Source: Martelella mediterranea
GTDB lineage: Bacteria; Pseudomonadota; Alphaproteobacteria; Rhizobiales; Rhizobiaceae
NCBI RefSeq assembly: GCF_004342225.1
Contig: NZ_SMAR01000037.1
Span: 1 to 36,479 of the forward strand
Length of the DNA: 36,479 bases
Direction: 5' to 3'
The position numbers and the translations under genes are program-made. Positions 1-7,896 of this stretch are shown here, piece by piece; the first letter of the stretch is position 1; each line of letters begins with the position of its first letter. The notes under the pieces are model-generated. The model made no database searches. It was not told the origin of the DNA and worked only from the letters and a program-made list of their open reading frames with translations.

Positions 1-143
1 CATCTGATATCTCCGTATTTGTTGCAGAATACAAAGAATCTGATGGCCGCCCTTCACTCAACCCCGGGCTTCAGCGCCATTCTTGGACAGACACTCAGGC
101 TTCATGATGAGCCAGTGGAAGCATGGTTCCCGATCTCTCATGA

Positions 144-323
144 TATCGCGGTGTCACCTGGCTTCGTTTCCACTGCGGAAAACTGGTCGAGGTCGATGAT
201 GATCACGTTCAAATCATCAACAGACAGAGCACCGAGGTTGCGGGACGTTCCCTGAAACAGTTGGAGGCACTTGTTGCTTTAATACAAACGCCTGTTATCC
301 CGCCTGATGATGCAGGTCGCTAA
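144..323 (+). other. Possible degraded coding remnant at the left edge
   Basis: The first 320 bases hold no convincing complete gene. From 144 to the TAA at 321-323 one frame is open and protein-like in its second half, with charged segments such as KLVEVDDDHVQII and LKQLEALVALIQTP, but it lacks an ATG and begins directly after a stop at 141-143. A different frame is open from base 1 to 255. This could be the frameshifted tail of a gene entering from the left, or chance. I recognise no family. Confidence 0.2.
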
Positions 324-502
324 TCTCGATAGATAACATGCTGGCGGGTCTCTTGTCGGTTTGCAATTTCCCGAGCGACCGCGCGGTAGAATTCGGCCTC
401 ATCCATATTGGCCAGCAAATGCCCGTCGAGATCACGATAAATCCCCTTGCCTTCCTCCCGTTCCTTCAATGTGTGCCGCCCCGACGGATGGCGGTCAAAC
501 AC
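320..502 (-). CDS. Small hypothetical protein
   Basis: A 60-residue frame starting at GTG (502). It is hydrophilic and rich in charged residues (HTLKEREEGKG, NMDEAEFYRAVAREI). The same frame stays open upstream to about 638 with a basic, Arg/Lys-rich stretch, so the true start may lie further up at a non-ATG codon or may have been lost. It lies downstream of the DJ-1/PfpI gene on the same strand and could be the last gene of that operon. I recognise no family. It could also be a fragment, so confidence is modest. Confidence 0.35.
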   Translation of the reverse strand: MFDRHPSGRHTLKEREEGKGIYRDLDGHLLANMDEAEFYRAVAREIANRQETRQHVIYRD

Positions 503-647
503 AAGCTTAATCCGGCGCGGGCGGTTGAAGCTTTCACCGCACTGGCGTCGGGACTTCTTGCCGACTGAGCTCGGCTCTTTTCGGGCCGAAACAGGGCCGT
601 CCGCGCGGGCCGCGTTGCCGCGACCCCGCGCTTTGCTTTCCTACCAC

Positions 648-1241
648 TCAGCTATGGCGGATTTCCGTGCCGAGGACCTTGAGGCATTCCCGCATGAAGG
701 CGGCCAGCCCGGTCCAGCCCTTGGCCGAAACCATCGTGCCATCGACATAGGCCTCTTTCGGCTCGACGTCGATATAGGTGCCGCCGACCGCCGCGACCTC
801 CGGGGCGCAGGCGCCGAGGCCGGCGACCTTGCGGCCCTTGAGCACGCCGGGCACGGCCATCAGGATCTGCACGCCGTGGCAGATCGTGAAGATCGGCTTG
901 CCGGCCTCGTGGAAATGCCGGACCATCGCCTGGATGCGGGGATCGGTCCGGATATATTCCGGCCCGCGGCCGCCCGCGGCATAGACCGCGTCATAGCTGT
1001 CGAGTTCGGCCTCGGCTTCGGAGAAGGTCTTGTTGATCTCGGCGAAATGGCCGGGCTTTTCGGTATAGGTCTGGTCGCCCTCGAAATCGTGGAGCGACGT
1101 CTTGATCAGGTCGCCTTCGTTCTTGTCTGGGCAGACGACATGAACCGTGTGGCCGACGGCTTCCATGCCCTGTTGATAGACGTAGATTTCATATTCTTCG
1201 GTGAATTCGCCGGTGAGCATGAGGATTTTCTTGCCGCTCAT
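648..1241 (-). CDS. DJ-1/PfpI family protein
   Basis: A 197-residue cytosolic protein of the DJ-1/PfpI superfamily (class I glutamine amidotransferase-like fold). Visible landmarks are an N-terminal KKILMLTGEF strand with acidic residues near position 12, the loop YAAGGRGPEYIR (87-98), and the nucleophile elbow TICHG with Cys121 and His122. These are the residues that make up the active site in PfpI and YhbO-like proteins. Family members are reported as proteases, glyoxalases/deglycases or stress proteins, so the exact activity is open. It is the distal gene of the GntR-RbsABC-type operon. An accessory role in detoxifying a reactive carbonyl made by the divergent dehydrogenase genes is possible but inferred. 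Confidence 0.9.
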   Translation of the reverse strand: MSGKKILMLTGEFTEEYEIYVYQQGMEAVGHTVHVVCPDKNEGDLIKTSLHDFEGDQTYTEKPGHFAEINKTFSEAEAELDSYDAVYAAGGRGPEYIRTDPRIQAMVRHFHEAGKPIFTICHGVQILMAVPGVLKGRKVAGLGACAPEVAAVGGTYIDVEPKEAYVDGTMVSAKGWTGLAAFMRECLKVLGTEIRHS

Positions 1242-1269
1242 CTCGATCTCCTGATTTTGGGATTGATCC

Positions 1270-1295
1270 GTCCGGCCGCCGCAAGACGGCCGGAC
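1270..1295 (-). terminator. Intercistronic hairpin after the binding-protein gene
   Basis: A perfect 9-bp inverted repeat, GTCCGGCCG (1270-1278) and CGGCCGGAC (1287-1295), with an 8-nt loop. It lies between the stop of the binding-protein gene and the start of the DJ-1/PfpI gene, both on the minus strand. No T-run follows, so it more likely protects the 3' end of the upstream mRNA segment or acts as a partial terminator than as a full stop. Confidence 0.55.
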
Positions 1296-1308
1296 AGGGT
1301 GTTTCGGT

Positions 1309-2274
1309 TCAGAACGGGGAGTCGGGGAAGTAGAACTGGTCCGCGTTCTCGGGCGTGATCAGCGGGGCGTCCAGCTTGAACGATCCGCGCATCGGCGCCT
1401 GGCCCGCGAACTGCGCCGCGGTCATGTACATGGCCGAGGCGATCATCGACGGCGGGTAGGGGGTGGAGATGGGCGTGCGCTCGTCGCCCGCCTGCACCAT
1501 CTCGATCACCTGTTTCATGCCGTTGCCGCCAAGCGCGTACTGGACGTCTTCCCGTCCGGCCTGATCGACAGCCTCGATCACGCCGAGCAGCATGTCATCA
1601 TCATTGGCCCAGACCGCATCGATATTCGGATAGCGGGCCAGATAGTCCTGCATCAGGGTGAAGGCTTCATCCTGGTTCCAGTTGGCATACTGCATGTCGA
1701 GGATTTCGATGTCGGTCTGGTCGATGACATCCTTGAAGCCCTTGATGCGTTCGTCATCGATCACTGTGGGGATGCCGCGCAGCACGACGATCTCGCCTTC
1801 GCCGCCGAGTTTGTCGACCAGCCATTTCGCCGTGTTCGCGCCAACGGCGATGTTGTCGCCGGCGACATAAAGGTCCTGGATCGACGGGTCGGAAAGACCC
1901 CGGTCGACCACGGTGATGAAGGTGCCGTTCGAGGCGACCTGCTCCACCGGCCCCGTCAGCTCCTCCGACGTAAACGGCAGGATGACAAGCGCGTCGAGCT
2001 CGTTCGTTGCCGACAGGTCCTCGAGGGACGACACCTGCGCGGTTGCCGAAGAGGCCGTCGAGACGATGATGTCGATGTTCGGGAAAGCGGCCTCGATCTG
2101 CTTTTCCGCCTGTTCGGCATGGTAGACCACGCCGCCCGTCCAGCCATGCGTGGCCGCCGGCACGGAAACGGCGATGGTGAATTCCTTGTCCTGGGCAAAA
2201 GCGGCCTGCCCGAGCAGTGTTCCCGCCGCCACTGTGGCCGACAGGAGCGCCAGCCTTCCGGTCTTGATAGTCAT
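1309..2274 (-). CDS. Sugar ABC transporter periplasmic binding protein (RbsB-like)
   Basis: A 321-residue periplasmic binding protein of the LacI/RbsB-like (Peripla_BP_4) type. Residues 1-27 form a signal peptide: a basic start, a hydrophobic core and AFA before the predicted cleavage, followed by QDKEF. The mature part has the family pattern of an initial beta strand (FTIAVSVPAATHGW), a segment on reversible target recognition (DALVILPF), VVDRGLSD, and WANDDDMLLGVIEAV in the second lobe. It should capture a sugar or polyol for the permease and ATPase encoded just upstream. Ligand specificity cannot be read from the sequence. It sits after the permease gene in the operon and is followed by a strong hairpin. 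Confidence 0.92.
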   Translation of the reverse strand: MTIKTGRLALLSATVAAGTLLGQAAFAQDKEFTIAVSVPAATHGWTGGVVYHAEQAEKQIEAAFPNIDIIVSTASSATAQVSSLEDLSATNELDALVILPFTSEELTGPVEQVASNGTFITVVDRGLSDPSIQDLYVAGDNIAVGANTAKWLVDKLGGEGEIVVLRGIPTVIDDERIKGFKDVIDQTDIEILDMQYANWNQDEAFTLMQDYLARYPNIDAVWANDDDMLLGVIEAVDQAGREDVQYALGGNGMKQVIEMVQAGDERTPISTPYPPSMIASAMYMTAAQFAGQAPMRGSFKLDAPLITPENADQFYFPDSPF

Positions 2275-2313
2275 AGTTTCCTCCTCCTCAGTTTAGATAT
2301 GAGCCTCGCCGTT

Positions 2314-3312
2314 TCAGCGAGAGCTGGTGAAGCGGTGAGCCAGCATGGCAATGATGATGATCGCCCCCTGGACCGCGGCCACGAGGTATTCCGACACCAT
2401 GTCCGAAAGAACCATGACGTTGGCGATAACCTCGAGAATGAGCGCGCCGGCAACGGTGCCCCAGATATGGGCCTTGCCGCCGCCGCGCAGAAGCGTGCCG
2501 CCGATGACGACGGCGGTGATGACCTGCAGCTCCCAGAGCTGACCGGTGGTCGGCGTGGCCGCGCCAAGGCGGGGCACGTAGCAGATCGCGGCCACGGCGA
2601 CGCAGAAGCCCTGTATGACGAAGGCCATGGTCCGGATCCGGCCGACATGGACGCCGGAAAACCGCGCGACGTCGGCGTTCGAGCCGACGGCGGTGACGCG
2701 GCGGCCGTATTTCGTCCGGTAGAGGATGAACGCGCCGAGCAGGGCGATCACGATGGTGATCAGCACCGGATAGGGAATGCCCAGGAAATCGCCGAAATAG
2801 ACGGGCCGGTAGGCATTCCTGAGGCTGCGATCGATGGACAGCGAGCCGCCGTCGGTCATGTAGGTGATGAAGGCCCGGAAAATCCCCATCGTGCCGAGGG
2901 TGACAATAAAGGGCTCGATGCGCCCCACCGTGATGATCAGCCCGTTCAGCAGGCCGCAGAGCGAACCCACGACCAGTGCCACCAGCGCGCCCGCCGGGAT
3001 CGCCCAGGGGCCAAGGTAAGGGACGAGCGCGTTCATCGCCATGATCATGATGCCGACGACGAAGGCCAGCATCGAACCGACGGACAGATCCAGCCCGCCG
3101 GTCGCGATCACGAAGGTTGCGCCGACGCCGATAATGGCGATGAAGGCGCTGCGCGTGATGACGTTCAGGATATTGTTCGTCGCCATGAAATTGGAATTGA
3201 TCATCGTGCCCAGCAGCACGATCAATGCCAGGGCGATGAAAGGAGCGAGATCGCTCCAGCGGATCTTGAAGCCTTCTCTTTCCGGAAGCGTTGTTATGTC
3301 TGCGCTGCTCAT
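2314..3312 (-). CDS. Sugar ABC transporter permease (RbsC-like)
   Basis: A 332-residue inner-membrane protein of the BPD_transp_2 family (RbsC/XylH/AraH type), with many hydrophobic segments such as LAPFIALALIVLLGTMI near the N-terminus and YLVAAVQGAIIIIAMLAH near the end. The family signature region is visible as GVGATFVIATGGLDLSVGSML (split here by description: GVGATFVIATGG then LDLSVGS). The start overlaps the end of the ATPase gene by 4 bp (ATGA), a sign of translational coupling. It forms the channel for the substrate delivered by the neighbouring RbsB-like protein. Confidence 0.93.
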   Translation of the reverse strand: MSSADITTLPEREGFKIRWSDLAPFIALALIVLLGTMINSNFMATNNILNVITRSAFIAIIGVGATFVIATGGLDLSVGSMLAFVVGIMIMAMNALVPYLGPWAIPAGALVALVVGSLCGLLNGLIITVGRIEPFIVTLGTMGIFRAFITYMTDGGSLSIDRSLRNAYRPVYFGDFLGIPYPVLITIVIALLGAFILYRTKYGRRVTAVGSNADVARFSGVHVGRIRTMAFVIQGFCVAVAAICYVPRLGAATPTTGQLWELQVITAVVIGGTLLRGGGKAHIWGTVAGALILEVIANVMVLSDMVSEYLVAAVQGAIIIIAMLAHRFTSSR

Positions 3313-4868
3313 GCGCGTTTCCTCCCCTCGGTATCATGTCTGCTGCTCGCGGCGGCATAGACGACGCTCTGCTCGGTGATGTCGTCGCCCGTCAGTTCGG
3401 CGACGAAGCGTCCTCCACGCATCACCAGCACGCGGTCGGACAGGCCGACGAGCTCTGGCAGTTCGGATGAGATCACGACACAGGCCTTGCCGGCCCGGAC
3501 GAGCTCGTCGATGAAGTGGTAGATCTGGCTCTTGTTGCCGATGTCGATGCCCCGTGTCGGCTCGTCTATGATGACGATCGAGGGTTCGGCGAGCATCACC
3601 TTGGCCAGCAGCAGCTTCTGCTGGTTGCCGCCCGAAAGCTGCCCGGCCTCCACCGAGAGCGTGCGAACCCGGATGTCGTAATCCTGCACGGCCGACTGCA
3701 CGGCGCCTGCTTCCTTCCTGCGGTTGAGGCGCAGGCCGGGAAGGATCATGTCGAGCGCCTGGAGCGTCAGGTTCGGGCCCAGTCCCTCGTTGAGAAGGAG
3801 GCCTTTGCCCTTGCGGTCCTCGGTCAGGTAGACGACGCCCGCGGCCATCATCGAGCCGACATCGGGCTTCGCAACGGGCGTGCCGTTGACAGAGATCGCG
3901 CGCGCCTGCGCGGGTCGCAGCCCCATCAGCCCCTCGATCAGTTCCGTGCGACCGGCACCGATCATGCCGCCGATGCCGAGAACTTCGCCCGGTCGGACGC
4001 TGAAGGAACCTGAGAACTTGCCATGATCGACCGAGAGCTCTTCGACGTTCAAAATCGGTTCAGCGGTCGCCGGCTCCCGTTTCGGCGGGTATAGCATCGA
4101 GAGTTCTCGCCCGACCATCAATTCGGCCATCTGGCGCTGATCGAGCTCGCTTGCGAGCCAGGTGCCGATCATCTTGCCGTCACGCAGAACGGTGACGCGA
4201 TCGGCCACCGCCTCGACCTCTTCCAGCCGGTGGGAGATGTAGAGCACCGCGACGCCATGGGCGCGCAGGTTCCGGACAATCTCCAGAAGCGCGTCGACCT
4301 CCTCATTGGCCAGCATCGCCGTCGGTTCATCCAGGATCACGACCTTGCGCTCGTCGAGCAGGGCGCGGGCGATCTGCACGAGCTGGCGCTGCGCGAGCGG
4401 CAGATTGCCCACAAGCGTGGTCGGGCGCGCCGTGGAGCCGACGCGGGCCAGCACCTCCGCCGTGCGGCGGTTCATCAGGCGGTCGTCCACGGCAAACCCG
4501 CGCGACAGTTCGCGCCCAAGAAAAAGGTTCTCGGCCACGGTGAGATCGGGCGCGAGCAGGATTTCCTGATGCACCAGAACCACGCCGGCATCCTCTGCCT
4601 GAACGGCGTTGGCGAAGGCGACCGGCGTTCCCGCCATCGACATCGCGCCGCCCGTCGGCGTGGCGTGACCCGAAAGAAGCTTCATCAGGGTCGACTTGCC
4701 GGCGCCGTTCTCGCCGATGATCGCGTGTACCTCGCCCGCGACTATATCCAGCGTCACATCGCTCAGGACCGTGATCGGGCCATAGGCCTTGGAAAGGTCC
4801 TCGGCGCGCAGCACAGGCGTTTCCTGCGCCGGGCGGTCAACGGCGGTATCGGTCACGGCGAAGGTCAT
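3309..4868 (-). CDS. Sugar ABC transporter ATP-binding protein (RbsA-like, two NBDs)
   Basis: A 519-residue protein with two fused nucleotide-binding domains, as in RbsA, XylG and MglA. The first has a Walker A GENGAGKST near residue 53 and Walker B VVILDEPTA. Its signature loop is degenerate (LPLAQRQ). The second has a relaxed Walker A (GGMIGAGRTE), an intact signature LSGGNQQK and Walker B IVIIDEPTRG. This asymmetry is usual for the family. The gene starts inside the stop of the GntR gene (ATGA overlap) and ends overlapping the permease gene, so regulator, ATPase and permease are translationally coupled. Confidence 0.95.
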   Translation of the reverse strand: MTFAVTDTAVDRPAQETPVLRAEDLSKAYGPITVLSDVTLDIVAGEVHAIIGENGAGKSTLMKLLSGHATPTGGAMSMAGTPVAFANAVQAEDAGVVLVHQEILLAPDLTVAENLFLGRELSRGFAVDDRLMNRRTAEVLARVGSTARPTTLVGNLPLAQRQLVQIARALLDERKVVILDEPTAMLANEEVDALLEIVRNLRAHGVAVLYISHRLEEVEAVADRVTVLRDGKMIGTWLASELDQRQMAELMVGRELSMLYPPKREPATAEPILNVEELSVDHGKFSGSFSVRPGEVLGIGGMIGAGRTELIEGLMGLRPAQARAISVNGTPVAKPDVGSMMAAGVVYLTEDRKGKGLLLNEGLGPNLTLQALDMILPGLRLNRRKEAGAVQSAVQDYDIRVRTLSVEAGQLSGGNQQKLLLAKVMLAEPSIVIIDEPTRGIDIGNKSQIYHFIDELVRAGKACVVISSELPELVGLSDRVLVMRGGRFVAELTGDDITEQSVVYAAASSRHDTEGRKRA

Positions 4869-5551
4869 TCGAAGGCCGCCGCGAGCCGGTCCCGCGACCG
4901 CTCGATGTGATCGTGCATTGCGTGGTAGGCCGCGTCCGCATCGCCGGCGCGGAATGCGGCGAGCAGGCGCTCATGCTCCTCCAGCGCTTCCTGGGTCACG
5001 CGGCTGTGGAACATCAGGCGGAAAATGTGCAGGTGGATGTGCCTGTCGGTCAGCGCCTGGCGGGCGAACTCATTGTCCGCGACCTTCAGGATTTCTTCGT
5101 GAAAATGCGCATCCGCCCGGGCGAAACGGGAATAGCGGCTGTTGCGGCTCACGGGCTGCTCGCCCTTCTCCATGTCGGCCGCCGCCTTTTCCAGCTGCTC
5201 GAGCTTTTCAGGGGTCAGTCTGAGGCAGGCCTGACGGGCGCTCTCCGGCTCCAGCATCAGCCGGAACCTGTAAAGGTCGTCGAATTCCTTGGGCGTGAGC
5301 TGGGGCGCGGCGGAGTAGCCGATCAGGTGGGCCTTGCGCACCAGTCCCTCGCGTTCCAGCCGGGTGAGGGCGTCGCGCACCGGGGTCTGGGAAACATTCA
5401 GTGCTCGCGCCAACTGGTCGATGGGGATTCGCGCACCGGGCAGGATCTCCAGCGACATGATGCGTTGATATATCTGCTCGTGAACGCTTTCGGAAATACT
5501 CAAAGGCCGTGTGAACCCGCCCTCGTGGTCGTGATCCGTCGTTACCGCCAT
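4865..5551 (-). CDS. GntR family regulator (FCD/FadR subfamily)
   Basis: A 228-residue transcription factor. Residues 20-85 form the winged helix-turn-helix (VHEQIYQRIMSLEILPGARI then LARALNVSQTPVRDALTRLE). Residues about 95-225 are the all-helical FCD ligand-binding domain (FRLMLEPESARQACLRL, ARADAHFHEEIL, HERLLAAFRAGDADAA). FCD regulators usually sense small organic acids or sugar acids. The start at 5551 is chosen because GGGGAGG lies 5 nt upstream; the frame stays open to 5629, but upstream ATGs lack a good ribosome site and the first one lies in the operator. It heads the transporter operon and faces the dehydrogenase operon, and likely autoregulates. Confidence 0.92.
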   Translation of the reverse strand: MAVTTDHDHEGGFTRPLSISESVHEQIYQRIMSLEILPGARIPIDQLARALNVSQTPVRDALTRLEREGLVRKAHLIGYSAAPQLTPKEFDDLYRFRLMLEPESARQACLRLTPEKLEQLEKAAADMEKGEQPVSRNSRYSRFARADAHFHEEILKVADNEFARQALTDRHIHLHIFRLMFHSRVTQEALEEHERLLAAFRAGDADAAYHAMHDHIERSRDRLAAAFE

Positions 5552-5574
5552 CTGAACCTCCCCGTCCTGCATTC

Positions 5575-5605
5575 TTGACATGGCTCGTTTTATCCTCGAT
5601 ATGAT
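5575..5605 (+). promoter_or_regulatory. Predicted promoter of the dehydrogenase operon
   Basis: A perfect TTGACA (5575-5580) is followed, after a slightly long 19-bp spacer, by TATGAT (5600-5605). The -10 box lies inside the left operator arm (5599-5607), so a bound GntR repressor would block it. Prediction by eye only. Confidence 0.45.
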
Positions 5606-5617
5606 ATCAAATGTCAA
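5589..5617 (-). promoter_or_regulatory. Predicted promoter of the gntR-transporter operon
   Basis: Read on the minus strand, TTGACA (5617-5612) and GATAAA (5594-5589) are separated by exactly 17 bp. The left operator arm lies within the spacer. This is a good sigma-70 match and gives a leader of about 30-35 nt to the chosen gntR start at 5551. Confidence 0.55.
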
Positions 5618-5631
5618 ATACAATATCATAT
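5599..5631. promoter_or_regulatory. Probable GntR operator (9-bp inverted repeat)
   Basis: ATATGATAT (5599-5607) and ATATCATAT (5623-5631) are exact inverted copies, with centres 24 bp apart. The left copy is itself a near-palindrome (GATAT-G-ATATC). The pair lies between the divergent operons and overlaps both predicted promoters, which is what is expected of an FCD-type regulator controlling itself and the facing catabolic genes. Confidence 0.65.
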
Positions 5632-5652
5632 ACGATTTGGGAGGGTTGGCAT

Positions 5653-6657
5653 TTGTTAGTTTCGGCCGGTTATCTGTGTGAGATTGCGGAAAAGGCGCTT
5701 CTTGCGCAGAAGATCGAGCCCGACAACGCGTCGCTTCAGGCCGACCTTCTGATTGAGGCGGAACTGCGGGGGCTGCCGTCTCATGGCGTACAAAGACTGC
5801 CCCGGCTCATTGCGCGCCTGCGCGCAGGCCTTGCCGATCCGGCTGCTGGAGGAAAGGCGCGCAGAATCGGCGCCGGCGCTTTCACCATCGATGGCGAGTG
5901 CGGGCTCGGCCCGGTCGTCATGATGCGCGCCATGGAGCGGCTTGCGGCGGTGACGCCCGAACAGGGCATCGCGCTGGCATCGATCAGCAACGCCAATCAC
6001 ATCGGGATGCTGGCCTATTATGCGGAGGCGGCGGCCGAGCGGGGATTGATCGGCATCGTGATGACCACCAGCGAGGCGCTGGTGCATCCCTATGGCGGCA
6101 CGGAAGCGATGCTTGGAACCAATCCGATCGCCATCGGCATTCCCACCGGCGCCGAGCCCTTCATCCTCGACATTGCCACCAGCCGCGTTTCCATGGGAAA
6201 AATCCATCACCATGCCCTGACCGACGCGCCGATACCGGATGACTGGGCGGTCGATGCGGACGGTCGCCGCACCACCGATCCCGAAGCGGCGCGGACCGGC
6301 GCGATCGCGCCCTTCGGCGACGCCAAGGGATACGGCCTCGGTCTCGCCGTGGAACTGCTGGTCGCATCGCTTTCAGGCTCGGCCTTCGCGCCCGAGGTCG
6401 GCGGCACGCTGGACGCCACCAGACAAGCGAACAAGGGCGATATCCTCATTCTGATCGATCCCGCGGCAGGGGAGGGGCATCCCTCCGGACTGGCCGCTTA
6501 CCTCAATCGCCTGCGCGCCTCTCGTGCGGCCGACCCTTCGCGGCCGGTGGCTGTTCCAGGCGACGGCATGCGCGCCCGCAGGATGAGGGCGCTCGCCGAG
6601 GGCATCGACCTGCCCGATCCGCTGCATGAAGAAATCCGGGCCCTCTCGGAAGGCTGA
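5653..6657 (+). CDS. Ldh2 family malate/lactate-type dehydrogenase
   Basis: A 334-residue NAD(P)-dependent oxidoreductase of the Ldh2 family (malate, L-lactate, ureidoglycolate and 2,3-diketo-gulonate dehydrogenases). Family landmarks are LRGLPSHGVQRLPRL with the conserved SHG-x-x-R region, GECGLGPVV, SNANHIGMLAYYAE, and LGTNPIAIGIPT; the C-terminal GYGLGLAVELL segment is also typical. The start is probably the TTG at 5653: GGGAGGG lies at 5639-5645 and the product then begins with the family-like LVSAGYLCEIAEKALLA. The in-frame ATG at 5611 lies within the operator without a ribosome site. It is first in a four-gene operon and probably oxidises a 2-hydroxy acid or reduces its keto acid; the substrate is unknown. 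Confidence 0.88.
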   Translation: MLVSAGYLCEIAEKALLAQKIEPDNASLQADLLIEAELRGLPSHGVQRLPRLIARLRAGLADPAAGGKARRIGAGAFTIDGECGLGPVVMMRAMERLAAVTPEQGIALASISNANHIGMLAYYAEAAAERGLIGIVMTTSEALVHPYGGTEAMLGTNPIAIGIPTGAEPFILDIATSRVSMGKIHHHALTDAPIPDDWAVDADGRRTTDPEAARTGAIAPFGDAKGYGLGLAVELLVASLSGSAFAPEVGGTLDATRQANKGDILILIDPAAGEGHPSGLAAYLNRLRASRAADPSRPVAVPGDGMRARRMRALAEGIDLPDPLHEEIRALSEG

Positions 6658-6678
6658 GGAAAAATCAAAGGAGACAGG

Positions 6679-7884
6679 ATGACCCTATTCGGCACGATCA
6701 GAGCCCCGAGAGAATTGATCTTCGGCGCGGGCCAGCGAGAAGCACTGGGGGCGGTGGCCGCGAAACTCGGGCAGCGCGCCCTGTTGGTGACAGACGAGCG
6801 GCTGGCCGGCGACGGCGATTTCAAACGCATGGTGGCGCAACTGGAGGCGGCAGGCCTCGCGGTGCAGGTCGATGGTTCGGCGCTTCCGGATGTGCCCGTC
6901 GAAGCCGCGGCCGCCAGCGCCGCGGCGGCCCGTGACTTCGCGCCCGATCTCATGATCGGCGTCGGCGGAGGGTCCTGCCTCGACATGGCCAAATGCGTGG
7001 CCGTGCTGCTGACCCATGGCGGCCGGCCGCAGGATTATTACGGCGAGTTCAAGGTGCCCGGTCCGGTGATGCCGCTGATCGCTATCCCGACCACCGCAGG
7101 CACCGGCTCCGAGGCGACGCCGGTCGCGGTGCTCTCGGATTCTGAGCGCCAGCTCAAGGTCGGGATCTCCTCGCCCTATATCATCCCGACGGTCTCGATC
7201 TGCGATCCGGACCTGACGCTGACCTGCCCGCCCGCGCTCACTGCCATTGCCGGCGCCGACGCCCTGACCCACGCCATCGAGGCCTTCACGGCGCTCCGCC
7301 GCGATCCGGTGCCGGGTCTGGCGCAGGAACGGGTCTTCGTCGGCAAGAATGCGACTTCCGATCATTTCGCATTGACGGCCATCGGCCTGCTCTGGAACGG
7401 CCTCGAAAAGGCGTGCACGGAGGGGGGCAACGTCGAGGCGCGCGCCAATGTGATGCTGGGCGCGACGACGGCCGGTCTCGCCTTCGGCGTTGCCGGAACC
7501 GCCGCGGCTCATGCGATCCAGTACCCGGTCGGCGCGCTGACCCACACCGCGCACGGGGCGGGGGTTGCCTGTCTCATGCCCTATGTCATGGCGTGGAACG
7601 CCCCCGCGATTGGGCCGGAGCTCGATCAAATCGCGGAGGCCATCGGTTTGCAGGGCAGGGCGGAAGTCATCCCGGCCATCGCCGCGCTGTTCGATCGTAT
7701 CGGCATTCCCCGCACGCTCAGAGATCTCGGCCTTGCCGAGGACCGGCTCGACTGGGTGGCCGAGCAGTCCTGCGGCATCGCAAGGCTGATCCAGAACAAT
7801 CCGCGCCCGCTGCCGCTTCCGGATATGCGGCGGCTGGTCGGCGCGGCCTATCACGGCGAACTGTCCGCACTTTCAACGCATTGA
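6679..7884 (+). CDS. Iron-type (group III) alcohol dehydrogenase
   Basis: A 401-residue Fe-ADH family enzyme. It has the NAD(P)-binding GVGGGSCLDMAK at about 94-105, the PTTAGTGSEAT motif at about 137-147, and four metal-ligand positions Asp194, His198, His278 and His292. The 14-residue spacing of the last two matches the family. Members oxidise simple alcohols, diols or 4-hydroxybutyrate to aldehydes. The next gene encodes an aldehyde dehydrogenase, so a two-step alcohol to aldehyde to acid conversion is the likely role. The ribosome site AAAGGAG precedes the ATG by a normal distance. Confidence 0.92.
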   Translation: MTLFGTIRAPRELIFGAGQREALGAVAAKLGQRALLVTDERLAGDGDFKRMVAQLEAAGLAVQVDGSALPDVPVEAAAASAAAARDFAPDLMIGVGGGSCLDMAKCVAVLLTHGGRPQDYYGEFKVPGPVMPLIAIPTTAGTGSEATPVAVLSDSERQLKVGISSPYIIPTVSICDPDLTLTCPPALTAIAGADALTHAIEAFTALRRDPVPGLAQERVFVGKNATSDHFALTAIGLLWNGLEKACTEGGNVEARANVMLGATTAGLAFGVAGTAAAHAIQYPVGALTHTAHGAGVACLMPYVMAWNAPAIGPELDQIAEAIGLQGRAEVIPAIAALFDRIGIPRTLRDLGLAEDRLDWVAEQSCGIARLIQNNPRPLPLPDMRRLVGAAYHGELSALSTH

Positions 7885-7896
7885 GGGAGAAATCCA

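Noticed and set aside
618-655. A tRNA-like D-arm on the minus strand (AGCTGAGTGGTAG).
   Set aside because: It overlaps the end of the DJ-1/PfpI coding region, and no acceptor, anticodon or T arms follow in the right places.
447-1358. A 303-codon plus-strand frame across the DJ-1/PfpI gene.
   Set aside because: The minus-strand frame has the Cys121-His122 elbow and family motifs; the plus frame matches nothing.
2119-3360. A 413-codon plus-strand frame opposite the RbsC-like permease.
   Set aside because: Asp/His/Arg-rich antisense shadow of a membrane protein gene.
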